DNA of 64,000 nucleotides from Acidimicrobiia bacterium (GTDB lineage: Bacteria > Actinomycetota > Acidimicrobiia > Acidimicrobiales > Poriferisodalaceae), in the NCBI GenBank assembly GCA_022826045.1, contig JAJDVQ010000035.1, positions 1 through 64,000 on the forward strand. Reading direction: 5' to 3'. Shown one piece after another: positions 51,516-59,672 of this stretch. Position numbers and translations under genes: made by a program. The notes beneath the pieces are model-generated. The model ran no database searches. It worked only from the letters and a program-made list of their open reading frames with translations, and had not been told where the DNA came from. Position 1 is the stretch's first letter. Each line of letters opens with the position of its first letter.

Positions 51516-53072
51516 CTACAGCGGCACGTTGCCGTGCTTGCGGCGCGGCAGTTCCTCGCGCTTGGCGCCGATCATGTCGAACGCGGCGATGACCTTCTGG
51601 CGGGTCTCGGCGGGGTCGATGACCGCATCCACGATTCCCCGCTCGGCCGCGATGTAGGGGTTCGCGTACTTGCGGCTGTACTCGTCGACCAGCGCTGCCT
51701 TGCGAGCCTCGGGATCGGCGGCCTGCTGCAGCTCGCGCCGGTTCAGGATCTCCACCGCTCCCTGCGGGCCCATCACGGCCAGCTCGGCGGTGGGCCACGC
51801 GAAGCTGACATCGCAGCCGACGGACTTGGAGTCCATCACGACGTAGGCGCCGCCGTAGGCCTTGCGGGTGATGACCTGCACCCGGGGCACGGTCGCCTCG
51901 CAGTAGGCGTACAGCAGCTTGGCGCCGTGGCGGATGATGCCGCCGTGCTCCTGGTCGACCCCGGGCAGGAAGCCGGGCACGTCCACGAAGGTCAGCAGCG
52001 GGATGTTGAAGGCGTCGCAGAAGCGCACGAACCGGGCCGCCTTCTCTGACGACTCGATGTCGAGCACGCCGGCCATCACCATCGGCTGGTTGCCCACAAC
52101 GCCCACCGAGCGGCCGCCGACGCGGGCGAAACCGCACACGATCGAACCGGCCCACGCGGCGTGGTACTCGAAGAACTCGCCGTCGTCGACGACCTCGGCG
52201 ATCACCTGCTTCATGTCGTAGGGCACGTTGGGGCTCTGCGGCATGAGGTCGCGCAGCGTCGGGCACCAGCGATCGGGCTCGTCCGCGGTTTCGACGACCG
52301 GCGGTGCGTCAAGGTTGTTCGACGGCAGGAACGACAGCAGGTAACGCACGTCGTCGAGCACGGCCTTCTCGTCGGCAGCGACGAACGTGGCCACGCCCGA
52401 CTTGGTGCTGTGCGAGCCGGCGCCGCCGAGCTCCTCGAGCGTGACGTCCTCGCCGGTGACAGTCTTCACCACGTCGGGCCCGGTGATGAACATGTGGCTG
52501 GAGTCGCGCACCATGAAGATGAAGTCGGTCATGGCGGGCGAGTAGACGGCGCCGCCGGCGCACGGCCCCATGATCACGCTGATCTGCGGGATGACGCCCG
52601 ACGCCAGCACGTTGCGGCGGAAGATGCCGCCGTAGCCCGCCAGCGAGACCACGCCCTCCTGGATGCGGGCGCCGGCGCCGTCGTTCAGGCCGATGATCGG
52701 CGCGCCGACCGACTCGGCGAGGTCCATGACCTTGTGGGTCTTCTCGGCGAACACCTCGCCCAGGGCGCCGCCGAACACGGTGAAGTCCTGGCTGGCCACG
52801 AACACCTTGCGGCCGTCGATGTTGCCCCAGCCGGTGATGATGCCGTCGGTGTAGGGGCGCTCGTCGAGGCCGACGTCGTGGGCCCGGTGGCGGGCGAGCA
52901 TGTCGAGCTCGTGGAAGGTGCCCTCGTCGAAGAGGTAGTCGATGCGCTCGCGGGCGAGCATCTTGCCCTTGTCGTGCTGCCGCTGGACGGCCCGCTCCGG
53001 ACCGGCGTTCAGCGCCTCGTCCCGGCGGCGGGCCAGCTCTTCCAGCCGCTCGTCCATGGTCGGCTCAGACAT
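51516..53072 (-). CDS. pccB: Acyl-CoA carboxylase beta subunit (propionyl-CoA type)
   Basis: A 518-residue carboxyltransferase. ARERIDYLFDEGTFHELDML, GVVSLAGYGGIFRRNVLASG, GPCAGGAVYSPAMTDFIFMV, TGPDVVKTVTGEDVTLEELG and the C-terminal VMDSKSVGCDVSFAWPTAEL and IDPAETRQKVIAAFDMI are typical. It transfers CO2 from carboxybiotin to propionyl- or acetyl-CoA. With AccE downstream and the mutase nearby, it supports a C3-C5 acyl-CoA route. Substrate preference (the key Asp/Ile position) is not determined here. Confidence 0.94.
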   Translation of the reverse strand: MSEPTMDERLEELARRRDEALNAGPERAVQRQHDKGKMLARERIDYLFDEGTFHELDMLARHRAHDVGLDERPYTDGIITGWGNIDGRKVFVASQDFTVFGGALGEVFAEKTHKVMDLAESVGAPIIGLNDGAGARIQEGVVSLAGYGGIFRRNVLASGVIPQISVIMGPCAGGAVYSPAMTDFIFMVRDSSHMFITGPDVVKTVTGEDVTLEELGGAGSHSTKSGVATFVAADEKAVLDDVRYLLSFLPSNNLDAPPVVETADEPDRWCPTLRDLMPQSPNVPYDMKQVIAEVVDDGEFFEYHAAWAGSIVCGFARVGGRSVGVVGNQPMVMAGVLDIESSEKAARFVRFCDAFNIPLLTFVDVPGFLPGVDQEHGGIIRHGAKLLYAYCEATVPRVQVITRKAYGGAYVVMDSKSVGCDVSFAWPTAELAVMGPQGAVEILNRRELQQAADPEARKAALVDEYSRKYANPYIAAERGIVDAVIDPAETRQKVIAAFDMIGAKREELPRRKHGNVPL

Positions 53073-53120
53073 CGGCCGAATCCTACGAGATCGCCCTCAG
53101 CGATCTGCTTGCCAGCACGC

Positions 53121-53357
53121 TCACCGGCTAGGCGCGCCCGCGGCCTCGTCGAACGGAAGCCAATCTCCTTCGATCATGCTCTCGGCGGGCCACAGTCCTG
53201 TCGGGTCGGCACCGTCGGACCCCGGCTCGGGCAAGCTGAGCAGGGATTCGGCCAGTTCACGCAAATCCGCATAGCTGCCTGGCAATTCCAACGGCCGCAG
53301 GCATCGAGCAGACGAGCGGCGGTACGGCGACATCAGCAGGAGCAGACTGGCAGTCAT
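53121..53357 (-). CDS. Doubtful small ORF (78 aa)
   Basis: From ATG 53357 this frame encodes a 78-residue peptide with a plausible helical part (LPGSYADLRELAESLLSLPE) and an acidic C-terminal half (ESMIEGDWLPFDEAAG). There is no recognisable domain or clear ribosome binding site. It lies in the 445-base gap between pccB and hipB and could equally be non-coding. Confidence 0.3.
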   Translation of the reverse strand: MTASLLLLMSPYRRSSARCLRPLELPGSYADLRELAESLLSLPEPGSDGADPTGLWPAESMIEGDWLPFDEAAGAPSR

Positions 53358-53459
53358 GGTGCATGCGGCCTGCAACCAAGACGATGTGGTCATCGCAGAC
53401 ATCGAGACGTCCGTGGTCCCTGTGGACACGACGTGGTGGCGCATCGACCGTTCCGAGGT

Positions 53460-53517
53460 CGACGACCTGTCGTATATCACAGTTGCGCTATATATCATTC
53501 ATTTGTATTCTGTGAGC
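53460..53517 (+). promoter_or_regulatory. AT-rich promoter/operator of hipBA
   Basis: GTCGTATATCACAGTTGCGC and TATATATCATTCATTTGTAT lie just before the hipB ATG. The sharp AT-richness and the repeated ATATATC/GTATATC half-sites, about 17 bases apart, fit a HipB-controlled promoter. No confirmed -35/-10 pair. Confidence 0.5.
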
Positions 53518-53811
53518 ATGCGCGGCAGACACGACATCGACACCCCAGAAGCGCTCGGCCTTGCGTTGCGCGAATCACGTGACGCCGCTGGCCTCAGCCA
53601 GAGCGAAGCAGCAGCCTCCATCAACGTGTCGCGCTCGACCATCAGCCTCGCCGAACGAGGGAACGGAACGCTCGCCAGCCGCACGCTGCTCGCCCTCGCG
53701 GACCTGTACGGCTGCGCGCTGCGTCTCGCCCCACGCCAGACAGACCCGCTCATCGCAGCAGCACTCGACACCGGCACGCAAAAAAATGGCAGCGCGACGG
53801 AAGAGCCATGA
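53518..53811 (+). CDS. hipB: HipB-type Xre antitoxin
   Basis: A 97-residue protein from ATG 53518. The helix-turn-helix is ALGLALRESRDAAGLSQSEA, then INVSRSTISLAERGNGTLAS and TLLALADLYGCALRL. This is a Cro/CI-type domain as in HipB. Its stop overlaps the hipA start by 4 bases (ATGA). It neutralises HipA and represses its own promoter. Confidence 0.9.
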   Translation: MRGRHDIDTPEALGLALRESRDAAGLSQSEAAASINVSRSTISLAERGNGTLASRTLLALADLYGCALRLAPRQTDPLIAAALDTGTQKNGSATEEP

Positions 53812-55322
53812 GCACCGACCGTCTGGCAGTCCTGCTCCACGGCACGCACATCGCGTGGCTTGAACGAGGCGAAGGGCGCGCCGGGGCGCGGCTCCGATAC
53901 GAACCGGAAACGTCGGCGACGGCCCGCCTGTCCGTGTCGATGCCGTCTCGCGCCCGTGCGTACCCCGCGTCGGCCGCCGAACCGTGGCTGCAAGGACTCC
54001 TCCCGGACGACCCACGGGTGTTGCGCCGCTGGGCCGACGACTTCCGCCTGCCTGACACGACAGCATTCGCGCTGCTCGGCTCGCCGGTTGGAGCGGACTG
54101 TGCAGGGGCAGTCCAGTTCTGCCAGCCGGATGCCGTCGACATGCTTCGCTCACGCGGCGGGGCCACCACGCCGCTCGACGATGTGAGCTTGAGACGCATC
54201 ATGCGAGACCTGCATGAACAAGGCAGCGCATGGCTCGGCGATCCTGCTTCGCTGCAGTTCAGCCTCAGCGGCGGAGAGACAAAAACCGCCTTGCATCACG
54301 ATGGGCACAGGTGGTGCAAATCCTCAGGAGACGTCCCGTCGACGCACATCCTCAAACCGGAACTACGAGAAGCACGCTTCGACGACCTGCCCGTGAACGA
54401 GCATCTCTGCCAAGACACGGCGCGCCGACTCGGGCTGAACGCAGCCCGCACAGAGCTCTCCGACTTTGACGGCATTACCACGCTCATCGTGGAGCGCTAC
54501 GACCGTGTGCGAGACCAATCGGGCCGTCTGCGCCGTGTCCACCAAGAGGATTTCTGTCAAGCGCTGACAGTGTCGCCGCGCTTCAAGTATGAGCGACAAG
54601 GCGGCCCCAGCCTCGGAGATATGGCCGACCTGCTGCGCAAGCACAGCAGTCACGCCCAAGAAGACATCCGCAGACTGCGGGACGCCATCATCTTCAACTG
54701 GCTTGTCGCCGGCAGCGATGCACACGCCAAGAACTACAGCCTGCTGCACAGCTACGACGGAGAAATCCGGCTCGCGCCGCTCTACGACACCGCCAGCGGC
54801 CTGCCCTATGTGGAGAAAGCCAGTGACACAGCCGCGATCAGGCTCGCTCAGCGCATCGGGCGTGGCTACACGCTGCGCAGAGCGGACCGGCGTTCCGCAT
54901 GGGAACGAGCTGCTGCCGTGCTCGGGCTGCCGGTTGATGAAACACTCGACGCGGCCTCCGACATGGCGCGTCGCCTGCCGTTTGCTCTCGACGCTGCCTG
55001 CGCTGACTTGCCTGCGGCACTCGCCGACTCGCCAACGGTGGACACCTTGCGCGCCAGAGTCCATCGTCGGGCATCACGATGCCGCGGCGTGAGAACCATG
55101 GGTGCGGCTCACAACAGCCAATCCGCATCTGGAGATCCTCAATTTCTTGACCGGCCAGCAGTGTTCTCTTCGGTGATTTGCGGGCAGCCGATCAGCGGAC
55201 GAAAGACGTGCCAGCGTCGTCTGGTGAACGCCCCGTGTCCGATCAAAGGGCACGGCAACAGCCCGGGCAGCCGCACGGTGCGGGCACGACGCTGCGGGCA
55301 GCGCAGACGACAGCGGCACTGA
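53808..55322 (+). CDS. hipA: HipA-type toxin kinase with extended C-terminus
   Basis: A 504-residue protein. The N-subdomain (LLHGTHIAWLERGEGRAGAR) leads to the HipA-like kinase core. FSLSGGETKTALHHDGHRW corresponds to the SGxQxK-type loop; STHILKPELREARFDDLPVN, FNWLVAGSDAHAKNYSLL (catalytic Asp/Asn) and APLYDTASGLPY follow. HipA normally ends near residue 420-430 (here after TLRARVHRRA). The last about 80 residues are Arg/Gly/Ser-rich and look like read-through into degraded DNA. It phosphorylates a tRNA synthetase (GltX in E. coli) to cause growth arrest. Confidence 0.88.
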   Translation: MSTDRLAVLLHGTHIAWLERGEGRAGARLRYEPETSATARLSVSMPSRARAYPASAAEPWLQGLLPDDPRVLRRWADDFRLPDTTAFALLGSPVGADCAGAVQFCQPDAVDMLRSRGGATTPLDDVSLRRIMRDLHEQGSAWLGDPASLQFSLSGGETKTALHHDGHRWCKSSGDVPSTHILKPELREARFDDLPVNEHLCQDTARRLGLNAARTELSDFDGITTLIVERYDRVRDQSGRLRRVHQEDFCQALTVSPRFKYERQGGPSLGDMADLLRKHSSHAQEDIRRLRDAIIFNWLVAGSDAHAKNYSLLHSYDGEIRLAPLYDTASGLPYVEKASDTAAIRLAQRIGRGYTLRRADRRSAWERAAAVLGLPVDETLDAASDMARRLPFALDAACADLPAALADSPTVDTLRARVHRRASRCRGVRTMGAAHNSQSASGDPQFLDRPAVFSSVICGQPISGRKTCQRRLVNAPCPIKGHGNSPGSRTVRARRCGQRRRQRH

Positions 55323-55910
55323 ACTGCAGGTATGCGGACGCGCGGGGCCTGATGGCGGCGACACATGAGGCGCCTGCCTTGATCCCGGACGAACTCCCAG
55401 TGTGCCGGTGCCCGCATCCTGGTTCTCGTGCCCGAGAAGACACAGCGGAAGCGACTCAGACGCGAGCGAACTTTGACATCACTTGCCCGGTCTGCCTCGA
55501 GCCGCGATCACCGGCCATGCTTGACGATGCCAGGCGGCGCCTCGGGCACATCGAGCGCACATTCTTCTCGCTGGGCACCGCAGCCGACCGAACTGCCCCC
55601 AGGTCGAGATGCACAGCGCTGAGCCGGACACATCGCGGAAGGCCGACCGCTGGGGCGTCACCTATGCGCGCCCGCTGGACCCCGACGCATGACGGATTCC
55701 CTCGGCTGGGACCACATCATCGAGCAATGGCGAACCGCGGCATCGTGGACGGTACCCGAGCATGTGCTGCAAGACCTGGTGCTCAGCCGAGTCATCGTCG
55801 AAGTGCGTGGCAGTGGCTGCTGTGGATGCTGCCGAAGCGCTTGGAGCCGTCGCTGAAGCGCACCTCATGGATCGTGCCCGGTTGGTACGGCTGGGAACGT
55901 CGCGGCCAGC
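55323..55910. other. Degraded stretch between hipA and mazF
   Basis: No intact gene is clear in these 588 bases. A frame from ATG 55352 has coding-like composition with two cysteine pairs (VCRCPHPGSR and FDITCPVCLEPRSP) and a helix RRRLGHIERTFFSLG, then loses sense near 55600. In another frame, two coupled small ORFs follow: 27 codons ending at 55691 (RKADRWGVTYARPLDPDA), and 55 codons from ATG 55689 to 55856 (MTDSLGWDHIIEQWRTAASW). These may be frameshifted pieces of one zinc-binding protein gene. Confidence 0.4.
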
Positions 55911-56240
55911 TCAATCGCAGGCGACAGCGGTTTCGAGGGCGGCACAGATCTGGCGCATTCGAAGATCGCTCAGCCAGCCAAATCTGGTCACCAGCCATGC
56001 CTGGCTGACCAAGTGGACCGAATCGAGGTTGACAGCGGACGGCATCGTCACCGGGTCGTCGCCCGGTTCAAGCACTACCTCGCTAGCCAATCCCCGGATG
56101 GTTTTGGTGCACGGGGCGACAATCGCAGTTGTCAAGCGATCCAAGGCGGAATCTCGCGAGAGGACGACCACCGGGCGCTGGCCAATGTCCGGAGATTCGC
56201 ACCACCACACCTCGCCCCAGCGCGGGCGCGAGGCCGTCAC
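55911..56240 (-). CDS. mazF: MazF/PemK-type toxin endoribonuclease
   Basis: A 109-residue protein from GTG 56240. PRWGEVWWCESPDIGQRPVV and VLSRD form the MazF start (GEVWW, the arginine and RPVVVLSRD motif). TTAIVAPCTKTIRG, then SAVNLDSVHLVSQAWLVTRF and GWLSDLRMRQICAALE match the remaining conserved segments. It cleaves mRNA at short sites. The start overlaps the antitoxin stop by 4 bases (GTGA). Confidence 0.88.
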   Translation of the reverse strand: MTASRPRWGEVWWCESPDIGQRPVVVLSRDSALDRLTTAIVAPCTKTIRGLASEVVLEPGDDPVTMPSAVNLDSVHLVSQAWLVTRFGWLSDLRMRQICAALETAVACD

Positions 56241-56512
56241 GACTCCGCCGACGCTTCGTGGCTCGGGTCGGGCGAGAGCGAGCGTGCGCTGTTCCTCAAG
56301 GCCCATGACTCCAGGTCGCCCCACTCGTCGGGCGTGTCCATAGGAATGCGGTCGTACACCTCGTACTGCGCGTCGATCTCGGCCTTGCGGTGACGCTTGG
56401 CGAGGGCCTCGAGCGCAGCGTCCATCATCGCCGCGTCGCTGTCCCACGCTTGCAGCCCACGTGCCTGTTCCAAAAGATCGCCATCGACCGTTGTGCTTAC
56501 TCGGCGTCTCAT
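56237..56512 (-). CDS. mazE: MazE-type antitoxin
   Basis: A 91-residue protein. RRRVSTTVDGDLLEQARGLQ is a ribbon-helix-helix-like DNA-binding start. AAMMDAALEALAKRHRKAEI and an acidic tail (PMDTPDEWGDLESWA) that would wrap the toxin follow. The pairing with MazF and the 4-base overlap support antitoxin function. An ACTATAGT palindrome lies just upstream of the ATG. Confidence 0.82.
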   Translation of the reverse strand: MRRRVSTTVDGDLLEQARGLQAWDSDAAMMDAALEALAKRHRKAEIDAQYEVYDRIPMDTPDEWGDLESWALRNSARSLSPDPSHEASAES

Positions 56513-56514
56513 GC

Positions 56515-56535
56515 CATAACTATAGTATTTCTATG
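56515..56535 (-). promoter_or_regulatory. Promoter/operator of mazEF
   Basis: The plus strand reads CATAACTATAGTATTTCTAT here. It contains the palindrome ACTATAGT and, read on the minus strand, a TATAGT -10-like element immediately before the mazE ATG. A leaderless or near-leaderless antitoxin transcript repressed at this palindrome is likely. Confidence 0.5.
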
Positions 56536-56652
56536 CCACGACCGGAATCTGCGTGCTGTGTCAAGGCATCTACCGTCATAACCGCATCTGGGCGTGACAT
56601 GAGGCGCGCGGCCAGCAAACGAGGGTGTGCGACTCGGGCGTAAGCTGCGGGC

Positions 56653-57012
56653 ATGGAACTGGGGCCTGTGCATCACGTTTCGATCAACTGCGCCGATGTG
56701 GATGCAGCGGTGCCGTTCTACACCGACATCCTGGGCATGAAGCAGCTCGACCGGCCCGACTTCGGCTTCAACGGGCGCTGGCTGCAGACGCCCGGCGGCG
56801 GTGAGGTGCACCTCATCGAGGTGGAGAACTGGGTGCCGCCCAAGGGCCAGCACTGGGCCTTCAAGGTGGCCGACATCGACGCCACCGTGGCCGAGCTGCG
56901 TGACGCCGGCGTGAAGGTCAAGGATCCGGTTGCGCTGCCGGGCACTGCCGCCCGCCAGACGTTCTTCTTCGACCCGGCCGGCAACATGATCGAGCTGAAC
57001 CAGCCCGCCTGA
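56653..57012 (+). CDS. VOC-superfamily glyoxalase-like protein
   Basis: A 119-residue protein with two beta-alpha-beta-beta-beta modules. LGPVHHVSINCADVDAAVPF and YTDILGMKQL supply the first metal-ligand His region. GGEVHLIEVENWVPPKGQHW, FKVADIDATVAELRDAG and FFFDPAGNMIELNQ give the remaining ligands. It resembles lactoylglutathione lyase or extradiol-type folds; the substrate is unknown. Confidence 0.88.
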   Translation: MELGPVHHVSINCADVDAAVPFYTDILGMKQLDRPDFGFNGRWLQTPGGGEVHLIEVENWVPPKGQHWAFKVADIDATVAELRDAGVKVKDPVALPGTAARQTFFFDPAGNMIELNQPA

Positions 57013-57029
57013 GCCCAGCCTTGCTTCAA

Positions 57030-57950
57030 CTAGATGTCCGCGCGGTAGGCCGCGAGGTTCATCACCCGGTCGAACAGGCTTTCGGCGCCGATCCGTTCGC
57101 AGAGCTCTTCGAAACCCCGGTGCGGGCCGCGCCAGGCCATCTCGTCGACGCTGTCTGACACCGGCGCATCCGTTCGCACCGTGGCGATGCGGCGGAACAG
57201 CAGGGCGAGTTCTCGCTCGTCGGCGAGCGTTGCAGCAAGCCCGGCCGCACCCCGGACCTTGGGCGCCCAGTCGTCGTGCGAGTCCGGGATGTTCTCGATG
57301 TGGCCGTAGTGCGACAGCATCACCGACGTCGACTTGGCGCCCCAGCCCTTCAGGCCCGGAAAGCCATCGGTGCTGTCGCCCACCAAGCCCAGGTAGTCGG
57401 GTATGGACTCGGGGCTGACGCCGAACTTCGCCTCCACCCCTGCCACGTCGATGATCTCGTCGGCCCGGCGGTCCCACTGGACGACCTTGCCGCCGACGCA
57501 CTGGCCCAGGTCCTTGTCGGGCGTGCAGATCAGCACCTGCCGGACACGGTCGTCGTCGGCAGCCATCGCCGCGCCTGCTGCCATGGCGTCATCGGCTTCG
57601 AACTCGATCATCGGCCACACGGCCACGCCCAGCGACCTCAGGGCATCCTCGGTGGGATGGAACTGCGACAGCAGATCCGGGTCGATCCCCGAGCCGTCCT
57701 TGTACCCGGGCCACAGATCGTTGCGGAACGACTCCACGACATGGTCGGTAGCCACAGCCACATGGGTGGCGCCGCCTTCCAGCAGCATCACGATGTTGCC
57801 GAGCACGCCTCGCAACGCCCCGACCTCGCTGCCGTCGGGCGCCTTCCGGCTGGGCACCGCGAAGAAGTGACGGAACAGTTCATAGGTGCCGTCGATCAGG
57901 TGGACATCGACCTGACCGCCGGCGGGCGGCGCTCCCGCTGATCCCTCCAT
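57030..57950 (-). CDS. 5'-3' exonuclease (PolI N-terminal domain type)
   Basis: A 306-residue protein. VDVHLIDGTYELFRHFFAVP opens the family's fold. THVAVATDHVVESFRNDLWP, MIEFEADDAMAAGAAMAADD, VLICTPDKDLGQCV and the helix-hairpin DYLGLVGDSTDGFPGLKGWG, AKSTSVML hold the conserved metal-binding aspartates and DNA-binding motif. It acts like the 5' nuclease of DNA polymerase I but without the polymerase. No partner gene adjacent. Confidence 0.92.
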   Translation of the reverse strand: MEGSAGAPPAGGQVDVHLIDGTYELFRHFFAVPSRKAPDGSEVGALRGVLGNIVMLLEGGATHVAVATDHVVESFRNDLWPGYKDGSGIDPDLLSQFHPTEDALRSLGVAVWPMIEFEADDAMAAGAAMAADDDRVRQVLICTPDKDLGQCVGGKVVQWDRRADEIIDVAGVEAKFGVSPESIPDYLGLVGDSTDGFPGLKGWGAKSTSVMLSHYGHIENIPDSHDDWAPKVRGAAGLAATLADERELALLFRRIATVRTDAPVSDSVDEMAWRGPHRGFEELCERIGAESLFDRVMNLAAYRADI

Positions 57951-58108
57951 GGCCGCGACCCTAGGAGGCGGCTCAGCCTCCGCAGGGCACTGCCGCGGCG
58001 GCCCGCTCTAGAGTTGTCGCGGCCGTTCCGCCGGGACACACCTCCGGCAACGCATTGCACACCACGGCGACCGCCGCGTACGACAACCCATGACCCTGAG
58101 GGGACGAC

Positions 58109-59647
58109 ATGAAGGTTCCGTTTACTGTTTCCGACTTCCTGTACCGGGCCGAGAATGTGTACCCGGACCGGGCGGCGCTGGCCGACGAACCCGAAGCGCC
58201 CGGCGGCGGGCTCGGGGAGATCACCTACGCCCAGTTCGGCGACCTCGTACGCGCCCAGGCAGCCAAGCTGGACCAGCTCGGCATCGGGCACGGCGAGCGG
58301 GTGGCGATGGTGTCGCAGAACGCCGGCCGGCTGATGACGTCGTTCTACGGCGTGTCGGGCTACGGCCGCATCTTCGTGCCGATCAACTTCCGGCTCAGCC
58401 ACGACGAGATCAGCTACATCATCGATCACTGCGGGGCGGGGATGCTGCTGGTGGACCCCTCCATGGAGGACACCTGCAAGGACATCGACGTGGAGCACTT
58501 CGTGGTGATGGGCACCGACGCCGACGACCAGATGTACGCGCCGGGCGTCGAGCCGGCCCCGTGGACGCCCGACGAGGACGTCACCGCCACCATCAACTAC
58601 ACCTCCGGCACCACCGCCCGCCCCAAAGGCGTGCAGCAGACCCACCGGGCGCTGTGGGTGAACGCCACCACGTTCGGTTGGCACTCCGGCGTCAGCGATC
58701 GTGACGTGTACCTGCACACGCTGCCGATGTTCCACTGCAACGGCTGGGGCATGCCCTACGCCGTCACAGGCATGGGCGGCAAGCACGTGGTGCAGCGCGA
58801 GGTGCGCGGCCCCGAGATCCTCAAGCGCATCGAGCACCACGGCGTGACGCTGATGTGCGGCGCACCTGCCGTGGTGGCCGCGGTGCTGGATGCAGCCGCC
58901 GAGTGGGACGGCCCCATTCCGGGCAGCGGGCAGGTGCGGATGGTGGTGGCGGGCGCGCCGCCGCCCACGCGCACCATCGCCCGCATGGAGACCGAGCTGG
59001 GCTGGGAGTTCATCCAGATCTACGGCCTCACCGAGACGGCGCCGCTGCTCACCATGAACCGCTGCCGGCCCGAGTGGGACGACTTCGAGCCCGACCACAA
59101 GGCCCGCAAGCTGAGCCGGGCCGGCGCACCGGCCGTGGGCGTGAAGATCAACATCGACAGCCAAGGCGAGATCTTGGCCCGCGGCAACATCGTGCTCGAG
59201 GGCTACTGGGAGCAGCCCGAGGCGACTGCGGAGGCCATCGTGGACGGCTGGTTCCATACCGGCGACGGCGGCTCGATGGACGACGAGCACCACGTCACGA
59301 TCTCGGACCGCAAGAAGGACGTGATCATCTCCGGCGGCGAGAACGTGTCGTCGTTCGAGGTGGAGGACGTGCTGTTCAGCCATCCCGCGGTGACCGAGGT
59401 AGCCGTGATCGGCGTGCCCCATGAGAAGTGGGGCGAGACGATCAAGGCGCTCGTGGTCGTCGACGCTGCGGCCGATGCCGTGTCCGAGCGTGACCTCATC
59501 GACTACTGCCGCGATCGGATGGCGCACTTCAAGTGCCCCACCAGTGTCGAGTTCCGCGAGGAACTGGCTCGCACAGCCACTGGCAAGCTGCAGAAGTTCA
59601 AGCTCCGTGCGCCCTACTGGGAGGGCATGGAGAAGCAGATCAACTAG
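58109..59647 (+). CDS. AMP-forming acyl-CoA synthetase
   Basis: A 512-residue adenylating enzyme with GAGGGGAC before ATG 58109. Core A3 is INYTSGTTARPKGVQQTHRA. LPMFHCNGWGMPYAVTGMGG, EFIQIYGLTETAPLLTMNRC, WFHTGDGGSMDDEHHVTISD and KDVIISGGENVSSFEVEDVL follow. The C-terminal lysine loop is ARTATGKLQKFKLR. It activates a medium or long carboxylic acid to its CoA ester. It is divergent from the exonuclease and convergent with the MttB-like gene. Confidence 0.93.
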   Translation: MKVPFTVSDFLYRAENVYPDRAALADEPEAPGGGLGEITYAQFGDLVRAQAAKLDQLGIGHGERVAMVSQNAGRLMTSFYGVSGYGRIFVPINFRLSHDEISYIIDHCGAGMLLVDPSMEDTCKDIDVEHFVVMGTDADDQMYAPGVEPAPWTPDEDVTATINYTSGTTARPKGVQQTHRALWVNATTFGWHSGVSDRDVYLHTLPMFHCNGWGMPYAVTGMGGKHVVQREVRGPEILKRIEHHGVTLMCGAPAVVAAVLDAAAEWDGPIPGSGQVRMVVAGAPPPTRTIARMETELGWEFIQIYGLTETAPLLTMNRCRPEWDDFEPDHKARKLSRAGAPAVGVKINIDSQGEILARGNIVLEGYWEQPEATAEAIVDGWFHTGDGGSMDDEHHVTISDRKKDVIISGGENVSSFEVEDVLFSHPAVTEVAVIGVPHEKWGETIKALVVVDAAADAVSERDLIDYCRDRMAHFKCPTSVEFREELARTATGKLQKFKLRAPYWEGMEKQIN

Positions 59648-59672
59648 AGCGCCACCGCTGCGGCGGCGCCAG

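Noticed and set aside
57896-59527. Minus-strand 543-codon frame across the acyl-CoA synthetase gene
   Set aside because: Shadow frame; the plus strand shows the AMP-binding and lysine-loop motifs.
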